Below, in pieces: positions 12,840 to 22,962 of a DNA stretch of 64,000 nucleotides. The notes below the pieces were generated by a model. It did not search any database, was not told where the DNA came from, and worked only from the letters and a program-made list of their open reading frames with translations. Location of the stretch: positions 1,488,001-1,552,000 of the forward strand of contig MARA01000004.1 of NCBI GenBank assembly GCA_001792895.1. The letters run 5' to 3'. The first letter of the stretch is position 1. Every line of letters starts with the position of its first letter. The DNA comes from Lentinus brumalis (lineage: Eukaryota; Basidiomycota; Agaricomycetes; Polyporales; Polyporaceae). The position numbers and the translations under genes are program-made.

Positions 12840-14227
12840 TCAGCGTCGAGAAGACTTGCGCCGAGTCCGAGGAGGTGGCGAGTCCTCCTCTCCGTCTTCG
12901 TCCTTGTCGTCCACCTCCATGCTCTCGTCGCGTGTCGCCTTCTTCTTGCCCTTGCCTTTTCCCTTCCCTTTGCCTTTGCCACTTGGCTCACTCTGGGACG
13001 GCTCAGGATCTGCCACGACGTCATCATCCTTCTCGTCGTCCTTTTCGTCCGCATTTTCTCCCTCTCCATCAGCGTCCTCCTGCTCCTCGGTGGACTTCCG
13101 GGGGACGCGCCGCCTGCCCTGGTCTTGTCCATCCTTGAACGCTGCTTCGCCCACCGGCCGAAGTTTGCTGAGGTTGTTGCCTGCTGTCCAGTCTTCCTTG
13201 CATGCAGGGCACTGGTGGTTGCGCCGGCGATAATTATTGAAGCAGTGAGTGTGCATACGCGTCTGGCAATTGGGGGTATAGCACGCGATGCCGCGGGTTA
13301 CAATCTGCGATCCAGGATGTCAGCACCTTACGAAAGGATTTGTTGATGAAACTTGAGAGTACTCGCCTCCATGCATATTGTGCACTCAGTAATCTCGCTC
13401 TCGTACGTCGAGCGGAGGTATGGCTGCAATTCCAGAATAGTTCGAGTAGACAAGGAGTAACGACCCCTCCTGGAGAAATGTGCTTATGGTCAGGACGTCG
13501 TGTGGATTGGGGTACGCTTATGAGACGCACCTGCTCTTGACCAGCCATCCCTTGGCCACGAAGCTGCTGAGCGTGGCCTCGGCTTGCGATTTTGTCATGC
13601 TGGACTTCAGGGAGTTGACCTCGCGGAGGGCCGCAAGGGAGGAGACAGAGAAAGACTCATTGGGCGCGAGCATGATTTGTTCAACCTTGACAAGACTGTT
13701 CAGACCCGCACGCGTGTATAAAGGAGGGGAGAGAGCTGACCACTGCCTTGAAGTATGCGATCTCGAGTGCACTGTACTCCGTAGCCATTTGGGCAATCTC
13801 GTCTCCCTTACGGTTGACCTAAGAAGATGGATATCAGCACACCGACGCGTGGCATCGCGCGTCGCTCAGGTAGGACGCACCACACCATATATCTCCGTTC
13901 CGTTAACCTCGTCGAGCAAGCGCGAGAACTCCAAGTCGAGAGGGTTGAGCGCGTCATTAATCTTCGTCACGAACGCATCCCACGAATTCCTATCATTTCG
14001 GTACTCAATATCCAGCGTCTCATTCGCGGCTATGACACAGAAGATCCGAGGGCGAGACGTTGAGCGGTGGGTACATAACAAAGAGCGCGAGGCGGTGGCT
14101 GAGGCGCACCTTTCACAGCTTCTATGCACTTCTCCCAGATCTTGGCAGCGAGTTGCTGCGAGAGTATGCGTCGCGAGAGGATCGCCTGGAGAAACAGTTT
14201 CTGCACGTCGTTCGATGTGACGGCCAT
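12840..14227 (-). CDS. NSE1: Nse1, RING-type subunit of the SMC5/6 complex
   Basis: Nuclear protein that binds Nse3 and acts as a RING-like ubiquitin ligase in SMC5/6, which resolves stalled forks and recombination intermediates (known). Seen: start at 14227 gives MAVTSNDVQKLFLQAILSRR, followed in later exons by NDALNPLDLEFSRLLDEVNG and IAQMATEYSALEIAYFKAVV, typical Nse1 winged-helix segments. The C-terminal zinc-binding part is split by an intron: ECTICMEAS (about 13370-13400), then GIACYTPNCQTRMHTHCFNN and HQCPACKEDW (about 13195-13290), giving a C4HC3 set of ligands. After it comes a long acidic and Lys/Gly-repeat tail (GKGKGKGKGKGKKK) ending RTRRKSSRR. That tail is longer and more repetitive than in yeast Nse1 as I know it. 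Convergent with the AAA ATPase, 168 bases apart. Confidence 0.9.
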
Positions 14228-14561
14228 GGTGTCCAGCTGGTGGCCAGAGGTCGCGGTGGTCAGGAGTAAGACGCGTCAATTATGTATACAGCACCGCGTC
14301 GCGCGACGCGTCGGTGCCACTGCCAAATATTAAATCCTCAAAGAGCTTTCCCACGGTCACAGAGGCCCGCATGAAGGACCATGAGCGAATGAGCGGTTAC
14401 CGGGCTGAGCCAGTCGACGTCTACATACTAGATTCGATACACACTAGAGTATGTCATCCAAAAGGTCGTAACAAGTGTCCGTAACATATGATCATCGCAA
14501 ACGAGAAAGCTCCTTTTCCCGAGTCTGTCCTTAACAAGGCCTTCACCGACTCCGCCTCCAC
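14228..14561. other. NSE1 promoter side and CHO1 3' end
   Basis: 334 bases from the NSE1 start to the CHO1 stop. Both genes are on the minus strand, so this holds the NSE1 promoter and the 3' untranslated region of CHO1. I see no additional gene. Confidence 0.4.
14271..14311 (-). promoter_or_regulatory. paired ACGCGT (MCB-like) sites upstream of NSE1
   Basis: ACGCGT occurs at 14271-14276 and 14306-14311, 44-84 bases upstream of the NSE1 start codon. ACGCGT is the core of the MluI cell-cycle box bound by MBF, which drives G1/S genes in yeasts. At this base composition a single ACGCGT is expected every few kilobases, so one site alone means little; a close pair just upstream of an SMC5/6 gene is suggestive. 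Confidence 0.4.
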
Positions 14562-15431
14562 CTACGGCTTCGGCACACGCAGCGTCTTGCTGACCATGGC
14601 CGCGGCCCAGAGCGCGAAGACGACGCTGAAGGTGTGCAGCTCGCCATTGCCGCCGGTCTCGCCCCACAGAGTGATCGTCCCACCAGGGATGCCCTGCTTG
14701 CCCGCAATCCAGCCTTGCTTCGTCCAGTACGACAGTACACCGACGAGAGTGAGAGAAGACGGTATGGGAAGGCCCTCGAAATAGTGCGCTTTGCCCTTCG
14801 CATCCTTCGGGACGAGCGCGACGGTGGCATTGAACCGCGCGAGCCGGGCGAGACCGCAGCAGATGAAGCCACTCAGAACGACTGTGTCGAGGAGTGTACG
14901 GAATCCGACTACAAATGCTAGCAGTGCGGGTGCGACTCCAAAGGATATCTGTATTGCGGACGCAGAGTCAGGATGGCGGAGGTAGGGTGAAGGCGAGGGT
15001 GAGCAAGGAATTACATGCGGAGCAGATGACGCACCAGGTCAGCAAGGCTGTCCAGCTCCTGCCCGAGCATGCTCGACTCGTTCCGCCAGCGCGCGACTTT
15101 GCCGTCGAAGAAGTCGAAGAGGAGCCCCGCGAGGGGAAGTGCCAATGCGGACCAGAGGTAGTCCTCATCGTTGGTCAAGAGGTACTTGGCAGACATAAAG
15201 ATGGAGAAGGATCCACATATTCCGTTGGCAATTGTTACAAGGTCTGCCAGACGGAAGTTTCTGCAACGCAGGGTCAGCATGACCCAGCGTGGATAGGCTA
15301 CGACGAACACACCTAACGAGAGAGAAATGACCCTCCGTGGCCTGGTATTGCTGGAGGGCGGCGATCTTTGCTTCCTCCAAACCGTCCTTGTGGCCGTTGG
15401 TGGGCTTCGTGTCGGATTTACGCTTGCTCAT
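14562..15431 (-). CDS. CHO1: CDP-diacylglycerol-serine O-phosphatidyltransferase (PS synthase)
   Basis: ER enzyme that makes phosphatidylserine from CDP-diacylglycerol and serine, the entry to the de novo PE/PC route in fungi. Seen: start at 15431 (MSKRKSDTKPTNGHKDGLEE) and a soluble N-terminus, then NFRLADLVTIANGICGSFSI, a typical PssA-family opening. The CDP-alcohol phosphatidyltransferase motif is complete in DFFDGKVARWRN...LGQELDSLADL near 15050-15130. Downstream, ISFGVAPALLAFVVGFRTLL and CGLARLARFNAT are conserved PS synthase helices. The last membrane segment precedes KTLRVPKP and the TAG at 14562-14564. Introns lie near 15250-15315 and 14950-15045. Both ends match the family length, so it looks intact. 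Upstream (5') of it lies the end of PRI2. Confidence 0.92.
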
Positions 15432-15701
15432 GGTCGCTGGGAGTGAGGAGATGGGAGGCAGACGACAACTGGAGTGGACACAAGAGCCACAAGCGGCAGC
15501 TTCCTTGCATGTCGTCACGCGACGCCATGTCATCGGTCCCAGGGTTAGGGTCAGCACGCACGCGACATTGACACGAAGTACTTAATCCCATCATACGAAC
15601 ATTATGATTGACTGCACAAATATTAGTGATACATATCCAGGAGCGCAATACACTGGGTGAATACAGCAGATGAAAGCAAGTAACTCGAGTGGAACTGAGG
15701 T

Positions 15702-17543
15702 CTATCCCTGCATCACCACATCCCCATCCGCCTCCTTCCCCTCCTCCATCTTCTTCGCCAGCTCCCGACTTCGTGCAGCATACTGGTTAGGATGTGTCAC
15801 GGACTCTCCGCCGCCGACGCCCTCGCCCTTCTTCACGCCTTGCCGTGCATGCGTGATCTCGAATACACGCGTACACGCCACATGGTAATGCTTGGCCTTC
15901 ACCATATTCATGATCTCGGGCATGTCCGCAGACGACAGCCCGTGCTCGCCGTACATCGTCAGCAGTGCCGACTGCAGATTGTCCGCAGAGAAGTGTCGGT
16001 AGGGGCACCCGTGTGAGTCCCCCGGCCCAGGCTCGTCCGACATCAGAATCTGCTGGCAGCTGGTACACGAGTACGTCAGTCTGTGTCGCCGATTAGGTAG
16101 GGGAACACAGCGAAACTTACCTCTTGGCGGCATAGTTGGCCCGTTTACCCTCCAGGCCGTATGAGTGACGGATGTTGTACCTGTACTCTTTGTTGAATTT
16201 GTCGTCTTGTATGGAGCTGAAAGACTTCCGCCAAAACGCGAGTGCTTCCTCAATCGACAGCCCTAGGATCTGGATATCTTGTCAAGTCACGGGTCTTCGC
16301 AATTTGGCAGTGGCAATCACCTTCAGGAACAGGCCATACTGTAGACGGCCGAAGTGCTTGAGGTGCTTATCTCGCCTGAGACACATGTGCAGGTTGCGCA
16401 TGCAAGCCGGGAAGTGCTTGTACGCCATCTCGTCAATCATGTCTGCCCTCAGCGCACCGTCTGGGCCCTCTGTGGCCCCACTCCATTCTGAGGACACACC
16501 AGCCTGGAAGCCCTTGGAAAGGTTGTCCAGAATAGGAACAAGGCGAGTGTCCTCGTCCAACCTAGGAAGGGCCTTCGCTGTTGCCTATAGAGCGTTCATG
16601 AGTGAGCGGAAGTCGCGGTAGGATGAGGATGTCATACCTCGAGAGCTTTCTCCAAATGCGCCTGGAACTCTTGGAAGACGATGCTCGCCTGTTCCGCGGC
16701 AGGCACGTATGCCATACCGCGCTTCATGAGTACCCTCCGTTTCTCCACCAGGTCTGGCACACGCGTCCACTTGACTTTGTAGTAGTTCCCGGGTTTCTCG
16801 CTGCTTGTTGACGGAACCAGCTCCTGCACCTCCTCTGGGGATGCCTATGACGCCGATGGGCGCGGGGTTCAGGAAAGACCAGATCTACTATTGCATGGCA
16901 CGTACCAATATCCAGTCAAAATTCCTCGAGCCCAAGAACTTCGCCCTCTCCAGGCTGTCTTCAGTCTCATACCGGAGCTTAAACAGCGTCGTCTCCGCCT
17001 TGACGAACCGCCTCCTCAGATCCTCCCTGCCCCATCCATATGTCAGCTGGGGACTCCGCTATACACAGGCTACGGGGCCGGCGGACACAAAGTTGATCAT
17101 ATGCACTCACGAGCGACAGAACGCAAGCCTCAGCACAAAGTGGCCAATGTGGTCCTTCCTCCGCTCGTCATCCAGTGGCTTGAGCTCATTCGATGTTCGG
17201 TTCAGCTCAAGGTACTTGCTGCACACGTTCTCAAGGATGACCGTCTGCATCTCCTTGAACGTCCGGTTACGCGCGAAGCACGACTCGATCTCGGCGAGAA
17301 CGCGCAGTCGGTCCAGCGCCGCCGTCTCAAACTCCTCGATCGTGATATCCTCCAGCGGTGGTTTGTCATAACTGGTGCGCGCATTAGCTTAGGCCAGGGA
17401 GGAGAGTGAGAGTGAGAAGTAGGAACGCGTCGCACTTACAAGTTAAGGCGGTAGGGATATCGCAGGTGGGAATGGGTCTCCACGATCCCGGCATTGATGT
17501 CCTTTAGGGCGAGATTTCTCTGTTGTTCTTTCCTGTTTTGCAT
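15702..17543 (-). CDS. PRI2: DNA primase large subunit
   Basis: Regulatory, iron-sulphur subunit of the polymerase alpha-primase complex that makes RNA-DNA primers. Seen: start at 17543 (MQNRKEQQRNLALKDINAGI) leads to HLRYPYRLNL and YDKPPLEDITIEEFETAALD, the hallmark N-terminal block. Middle exons contain HFVLRLAFCRS and DLRRRFVKAETTLFKLRY. The C-terminal Fe-S domain has its four expected cysteines: FPACMRNLH (near 16400), SCQQILM (near 16050), HGCPYRHFSADNLQ (near 15990-16010) and HYHVACTRVFE (near 15880). The protein ends with a Glu/Lys tail, ADGDVVMQG. At least seven exons. The upstream region carries two ACGCGT sites. The head of the gene faces a 900-base gap. Confidence 0.93.
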
Positions 17544-18472
17544 TGTGGCGCGTACGTGAGATGCTTAGCGCAAGGTTGGCCGTGGCCTGGCAGTGACGAA
17601 CTGGAGCAGAAAGCGACCGTGCCATTGACCGCCCGACGCGTCTGACCAGAGGACGCGTGCGGTCACATGTGACTGTCGCGGTGTGACAGGGGCGGCAGCG
17701 TCAAGTTGAAGTCGTCGGACTTACGGAGTCTCGTAAGTAGTCGCAGAGGGAAGGTGTCTCATGTGGTGGTGCATAAGCACGTACATACAGACAAGTGGGG
17801 ATGTATACTACGAGAGAGATATCATGTACTATAGCAGGACACAGACAAGTTATAGGGCCAGGCCAGACGATCCTTGAACGGACAGCGAAGACGAGAGAGA
17901 GCGAGGAGGCGAACGCAAAGAACGTGGCAACCAGGGAGTTGAGTACGGCAGCCCAGCCTCAGAGACAGGATATATCGGGCTCCAACACCACGCGGAACAA
18001 GACTGACGGGAGCAAGAACGTGAGGAGACGTGCTGATGTGTGTATGCGTGCATGGCGGGCGGAGCGATTGGGAGGGAGATTGAAGTAGAGACAAAACAAC
18101 AACGTCCGGCGTAACGGGATCAAGCACTGCTACCCTGTTCGAAGCGGTATGTAAAAGGGAGAGGTCTCGCTGACCTAGGGAACTAAGTGTCCCCTGGGAC
18201 TTGGCCGCGTGATGCGACAGCGTCCTCGAGACTCCGATGCGACTGGAGATCTCGCAACACCGTCGGGTCCACTGGCAGACACAAGGGCGGTGTCAGCTTC
18301 ACACGTAGGACACTAGCGTGTGGGTAGCTGCATACCAGGTAATGCGCTCTTTCTTCGCGAGTGCAGACCGCCTGGAGATGAGGGGTCCTGGCCCACCTCA
18401 GGGTACGGACGCTAGAGGTAATCAATCGACGAGGAGGGGGGAATCTTATGTCAATACACGCAACACTCGTGA
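17544..18472. other. intergenic region upstream of PRI2
   Basis: About 930 bases between the PRI2 start and the PP2A subunit stop, both on the minus strand. Apart from the paired ACGCGT sites I see no gene. The open frames at 17795-18127 on either strand have no recognisable domain. It should hold the PRI2 promoter and the 3' untranslated region of the PP2A subunit. Confidence 0.4.
17636..17658 (-). promoter_or_regulatory. paired ACGCGT (MCB-like) sites upstream of PRI2
   Basis: ACGCGT at 17636-17641 and 17653-17658, 93-115 bases upstream of the PRI2 start codon. In budding yeast the replication genes, including primase and polymerase alpha genes, are driven through this core by MBF at G1/S. 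The position and pairing fit such control here; binding is inferred, not shown. Confidence 0.5.
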
Positions 18473-20708
18473 TCACGCTCGTACACCAATAGCAATCGTA
18501 CGCACATCCATTCCCGGGTCCGCCATGGGAACACGCTCAATCCCTGACTCGTCCAGCTCTCCAAGGGGCGCATCCCCGTCGATCGACACTGCGTTGAGGT
18601 CGATCGTCAAGTCCATGATGTCCAGGTCCTCCACGGGTGGAGGTGGAGGTGTAGGCTCGACGTCAACGTAGCCGGTCGGCGGCTTACCCCGCAGTTCTCG
18701 AGTGCTTTCTCGCGTAGCTTCTGCCACTCCTCGTAACGAGCAACAGCATGTTGTCGCTCACTATCAAGTTGATTAGAACATAGTGTCGTCTGGGCAGTTG
18801 GTCGCTTACTCAAGCTTGCGTTGCTTGTATTGTTGCATGACCTCGTCAAACAAGTCGGGGTTGATCTCCATGAACAGCTTCAGAGCGTTGTACACGAGCG
18901 CATGGATCGTCCTGGAACGGGATGAGATGAGGCCGCAGCACTAGCTGCCAAGAAGAGACTCACCGGTTCCAATGTGATCTTGAGTTCGTGTACAAGGCAG
19001 GGAAGACAATGGGGAGGATGACGGATAGGTTATCGCTCATGAGGTTGACAATGTACTCGTTGTTCCAGTACATAAGCGCGCGCTCTGCGACTTGGAAGTG
19101 TTGACTGTTGATACACCGGGCTAGTTGCTGGAACAGCGGCTCCTGGACCTTGGTGAACTCGGCTGGATCGATCACGTCCAGGACCTCCTCCATCTCGCTG
19201 AGGAACATGACCTCCTTCGGCGAGTTGACCTTCGGCCAGAACTTAAGCAGTCCTAGGACAACATCCTCCGCGAGCGCCGCATCTTTCTCAAGGAACTGGA
19301 CCACGCAGTACGCGAGCTGCGGGTGGTACATCGACAGGCTCTTCACCTTGTGCAGAGGGATGAGCACGCGCATGAGGAATGTCTTGTGTTCTTCCTTCAG
19401 AGGAAGCGCAAAGCCGTTGATGATGGAACCAAGGATTTCGAGCAGCTCTGCGATGCCGTTGTGTCGTTCCGTCTCGTATACAAAATGGAAGAACACGTTG
19501 TTGATGCTGCGGCGAATCGGCGCGCGGAGATTGAGGAACTTGCCGTATATCCGGTGCAGCGTGGTCTTGAGGAAATCGCGCTCACGAGGATCTTCTGAGT
19601 CGAAGAGCTCGAGCAAGTTCAAGACGAAGGTCTGATCGATATAGCGCTTGGCGAGGTTGGTGTTGAAGTCAGGGCTCTCGACGAAGCGCAGGAAGAATTC
19701 GTAAACAATCTTGAGGTGCGGCCAAGCAAGTTCAAGGACAGGTTCGTCCTCTTCAGGATCGAAGGCATCTCCGGTAGGGTTGACGGGAGGGGGTATAGCG
19801 CGGAAGAGGTTCGTGGCAAACTGGCAGGCATTGGTACTCGCCGCTCGCGGGGAAGGTGATTACGTACCATTTTAACCACCTCAGGGTATACGTTCTCTGT
19901 TATCACACCCCGCTGGGTCGTGATGTACTCCAGCATCTCGTGCAACGTTTGTGTCTTGATCTGCTTGCCTTTGAGCTCGGCATTGGCATCGTTGAAGTCG
20001 AAGACGACGGCACATTGATGCAGCTTCTTGATGAACAACTGGGGCCGCTCGCTCGCAGGAGTTTCTGCATAATGCAAAATAAGAATGTCACAACGAAGTG
20101 ACTGGGAGAAAGAACGAACCGCTGAAGGCCGGCAGCCTTTCAATCTCGACCTTCTCATTTACGACGAAGCGGCTGCTACGCTGTTTGCGAGGTGGCTTGC
20201 CCGAGATGGGGATAGTGTCCTTGGGGCCGGGGCGCAGCCCACGATTTGCAAGCGTACCAGCACGCGGGGGTGTTAGCGGACCACCGGCGGTGTCCCCTCC
20301 GCCTAGCCTGTCCTGAGCCTCGCCAGTTGCATCTGGGCTCACGACGACAATGGGGGGAGCAGCACCAGCTGGAGTCACGTATCTGCGATCGGCGGCGGCA
20401 GACGCAACACTGATGCGGGGAGCGGAGGCAGAGGAGCCGTTGGTTGCTGGAAGGGCATGGCTGCTCGCGTTTGACAACTGGATGCCGGGAACCTGCGGCG
20501 GGGGAAGGGGTTTCGCGGAATTGGGGGGTGGAGGCGGAGGGGCGGCAGCGGCAGCAGCGTTGGCAGCAGCCTTCGGATCCTTGTTCTTGGAGGAGGTAGA
20601 ATCGGTAGAATTCTTTCTACCAAGCTAGCGCAAGGACGAATGAGAGCGTGAGCGGAGGCGATAGCACAAACAACGGACCAGGCTGACCTTCATCTTGAAA
20701 CCCTTCAT
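18473..20708 (-). CDS. RTS1: PP2A regulatory subunit B56 (Rts1/Par1 type)
   Basis: Targeting subunit of protein phosphatase 2A, with roles in cohesin protection, septation and stress response in fungi. Seen: start at 20708 (MKGFKMK), intron, then [20 protein letters not shown] and a long Ala/Pro-rich low-complexity N-region. The B56 HEAT-like core follows: [20 protein letters not shown] (about 20010-20070), [96 protein letters not shown] (about 19030-19080), then [20 protein letters not shown]. The C-terminal tail is uncertain: [16 protein letters not shown] (near 18685-18735) and a good acidic segment, [20 protein letters not shown] (near 18570-18630), are in different frames. They join only through a 59-base intron with a weak GAG acceptor or a one-base correction in a G4 run. 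Divergent from the gene at 20996, 287 bases apart. Confidence 0.9.
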
Positions 20709-20995
20709 GGCGGGAGCAAGACAGTCGACGGCCGGGCTGGGGAAGTAGTCGTCGTTGGCGGCGTCGGGCACAGAGAGGATGGGCGTGTGCTGGGAAGGCG
20801 GAGTCGCTTGCCACTGCGAGCATCGATGAGCAGCGAACCTCGCGTGACGGTCACTGTGACGGGGTGTTACGCGACGTGACGCGACGAGGATCACGCGCCG
20901 CAACGCTCGCAGGTGCGCTCGCGAGCTCTTCTTAAGCCCCGCCGACGGCTGCCCCCAATCGTCTCCATCTCTCCGCAGGTCTACTCTCCGTCTGC
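20709..20995. promoter_or_regulatory. shared divergent promoter, B56 subunit and uncharacterised gene
   Basis: 287 bases separate two start codons on opposite strands. The stretch at 20840-20935 is rich in CG-containing blocks (GTGACG, GCGACG). Both promoters must fit here unless a 5' leader intron is present. Confidence 0.5.
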
Positions 20996-22306
20996 ATGGC
21001 CGGTATGTCTCCTCCGCTCGCTGTCGTCCCCGCTCACCCCGTCCCCGCGCGCAGCCATCTACACCGTCTACACCTCCCCCACCCATCCGCCCATCCCGAA
21101 TCATCTCCCAACCCTCATAGTTACCCCCACGGTATGTCGTTTCCCTACTGCGTCCGCCCCCGGTTCTCAGCAGCGCGTCCAGGTCAACCCACGAATATCC
21201 TCTACTCGTACTTGCACACCAACTATGTACGCGATCCTGCCCCTGCTCCTTGGAACAGCCCTCACCTCGCTCTGTAGAATGCAGAGAACTACCTGCTGAC
21301 GCCGTCGCCGCAAGGCGACCTGTGCGTCGCGAAGCTCTTCCCTCCTCGTGCGAATGGCGCCAACGGCAAGGCCACTGCCTCAGATCCCGGACATGCATCC
21401 TCATCCTCTTCCAAGGTCGTCCGCTGCGAGGCCTCCCGCAACCTGAAGTGGACAATAACCAATACCGGCGTTCTGTCTCCCATCTACAAGCTAGCGCTTC
21501 CCTCTCCAGACTCCGGGGATCTCCCGCTATTCCAGATATCAAAACCCAACCCCAATGCGCAGTTCTGGAGTATGTTCTACTTCGCCTACGCCGGGCATAA
21601 CATCCCGCCAAAGCGCATCGAGTTCGGAAAGATCCAGAAGAACCCGCCTGGGCCCAACGGCGGCGGAACAAGGATAAGCATCACGGGGAAGACAGCGGAG
21701 GAGAAGGCGGTATGGCAGACGCTTGGCGAGGGTAACGAGGACTGTGTCGAATGGGTCGTTCTCTGCGCCGCATTGAACCTCCTGGAGTGCGTCTACCTTC
21801 CCTTCCCACCATCACTCCCTTCCAACTAGCTGACCTTTGGCCATTCATCTAGCGATGAGATCATCAAGGCTGCCGAGAAGAACCCACCCCCTCCAGGTCC
21901 TCCCGTTCCCCAGGGCGGCGTGGCACTGCGCGACCCAGGTGTAGGCGGTGCGCCACCTCCTGGCCCGCCTGGCGGCCCGCAACGCTCGAACACCGCGCCC
22001 AACATACAACAGCGTCCGCCTCCTGGTCCGATGGGCAACCCTCCTGGCCCTGGCCCAATGGGCCACCCCTACCCGCCCGCTGGCCGTGGCGGGCCTCCTC
22101 CGATGGGCATGCCTCCTCGCGGTCCATTGGGCGCCCCAGTAGGATATGGTGCTCCTCCGCCGGGAGGCTTCGCACCGCCCATGGGTCGCGGATTCCCGCC
22201 AGGTCCTCCCGGCCCTCCCGGCCCTGGCCAACAACGGCCGATACCCCCAGGTGGATTCGTGCCCCCAGGTGCGCACCCACCAGCCCCCGGTGGCAACCGT
22301 TTCTAG
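20996..22306 (+). CDS. uncharacterised fungal protein with Pro/Gly-rich tail
   Basis: I do not recognise the family. The most protein-like part spans 21281-21855: NAENYLLTPSPQGDLCVAKL, then NLKWTITNTGVLSPIYKLAL, then NPNAQFWSMFYFAYAGHNIP, then RIEFGKIQKNPPG and EEKAVWQTLGEGNEDCVEWV. It has alternating hydrophobic strands and ends in a helix-like segment, which could form a compact PH-like fold (inference). An intron near 21791-21850 leads to a C-terminal region of about 150 residues dominated by PPGP, GMPPRGP and GGPP repeats, ending PGGNRF. The 5' end is uncertain. Splicing at 21003 gives AIYTVYTSPTHPPIPNHLPT but that frame does not join PTNILYSYLHTNY. Leaving that intron in gives a continuous but less natural N-terminus from the same ATG. 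Confidence 0.65.
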
Positions 22307-22962
22307 CGACCGTCCACATGGCTGAGCCTGATGCGTGGAATCGCAAGAGTTGCCTCGTCTATGACTTTGGATCGGCAGTCGGTCCACCGTTGCACTCTGA
22401 TGTTTCTCCTGGGTTCTCCGGTCGGTTCTTCTGTGTCTTCCGTTCTATCATTTCGTGCGTTTCTGTAATCCCGCAGGCTCCTTTTCTGGGCTCGTCTCCT
22501 CTGAAGTCATCCTCCAGTCCTACTCATGATTGTTATGTATATATATGTACGGTGGGCCAGGCAGCAGCTGGTCTGGTCGGTATTCGCCTTCGGGTGTCCT
22601 CTTTACCCCTTCAACTTTCAGGTACATATTTGACACGTCCCCGACCGATCCATACCTTGTTGTTGTCCATGAGTACTTACTTCTCTCCTCCAGACAGTTT
22701 CTCCTCTCTTGCCACTATCCGCCGTAAGGGGAGGACAGTTGCACCAAGACGTCGTAGTTTGAATGACTTGAACTGATGTACAATATATGCGCCGAGTTCT
22801 CCGCTAGATAACATCCATCCACAATGGCCCTGACGAATGCCGTACCACGACGGCTTCTCATATCCATATGGCAATCCATATATATGGCTGCTGACGCGGT
22901 AGCCATGGTAAAAACCCCTGAGATTGGCGTTACGGCGGGCTGCGCCGCCGTGCCATGCGTCC
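22307..22962. other. convergent intergenic region, no gene seen
   Basis: About 650 bases between the stop of the proline-rich gene (+) and citrate synthase (-). It is T-rich on the + strand at 22440-22700, fitting 3' untranslated regions, and shows no domain in any frame. Confidence 0.4.

Noticed and set aside
20625..21671. Long minus-strand open frame of 348 residues
   Set aside because: It is Arg/Trp/Gly-rich with no domain, lies opposite the exons of the + strand gene at 20996 and runs into the first exon of the B56 subunit in another frame. GC bias explains its length.
21845..22387. Minus-strand frames of 160-180 residues opposite the PPG repeats
   Set aside because: They are the complement of the Pro/Gly-rich tail; repeats on one strand create long open frames on the other.
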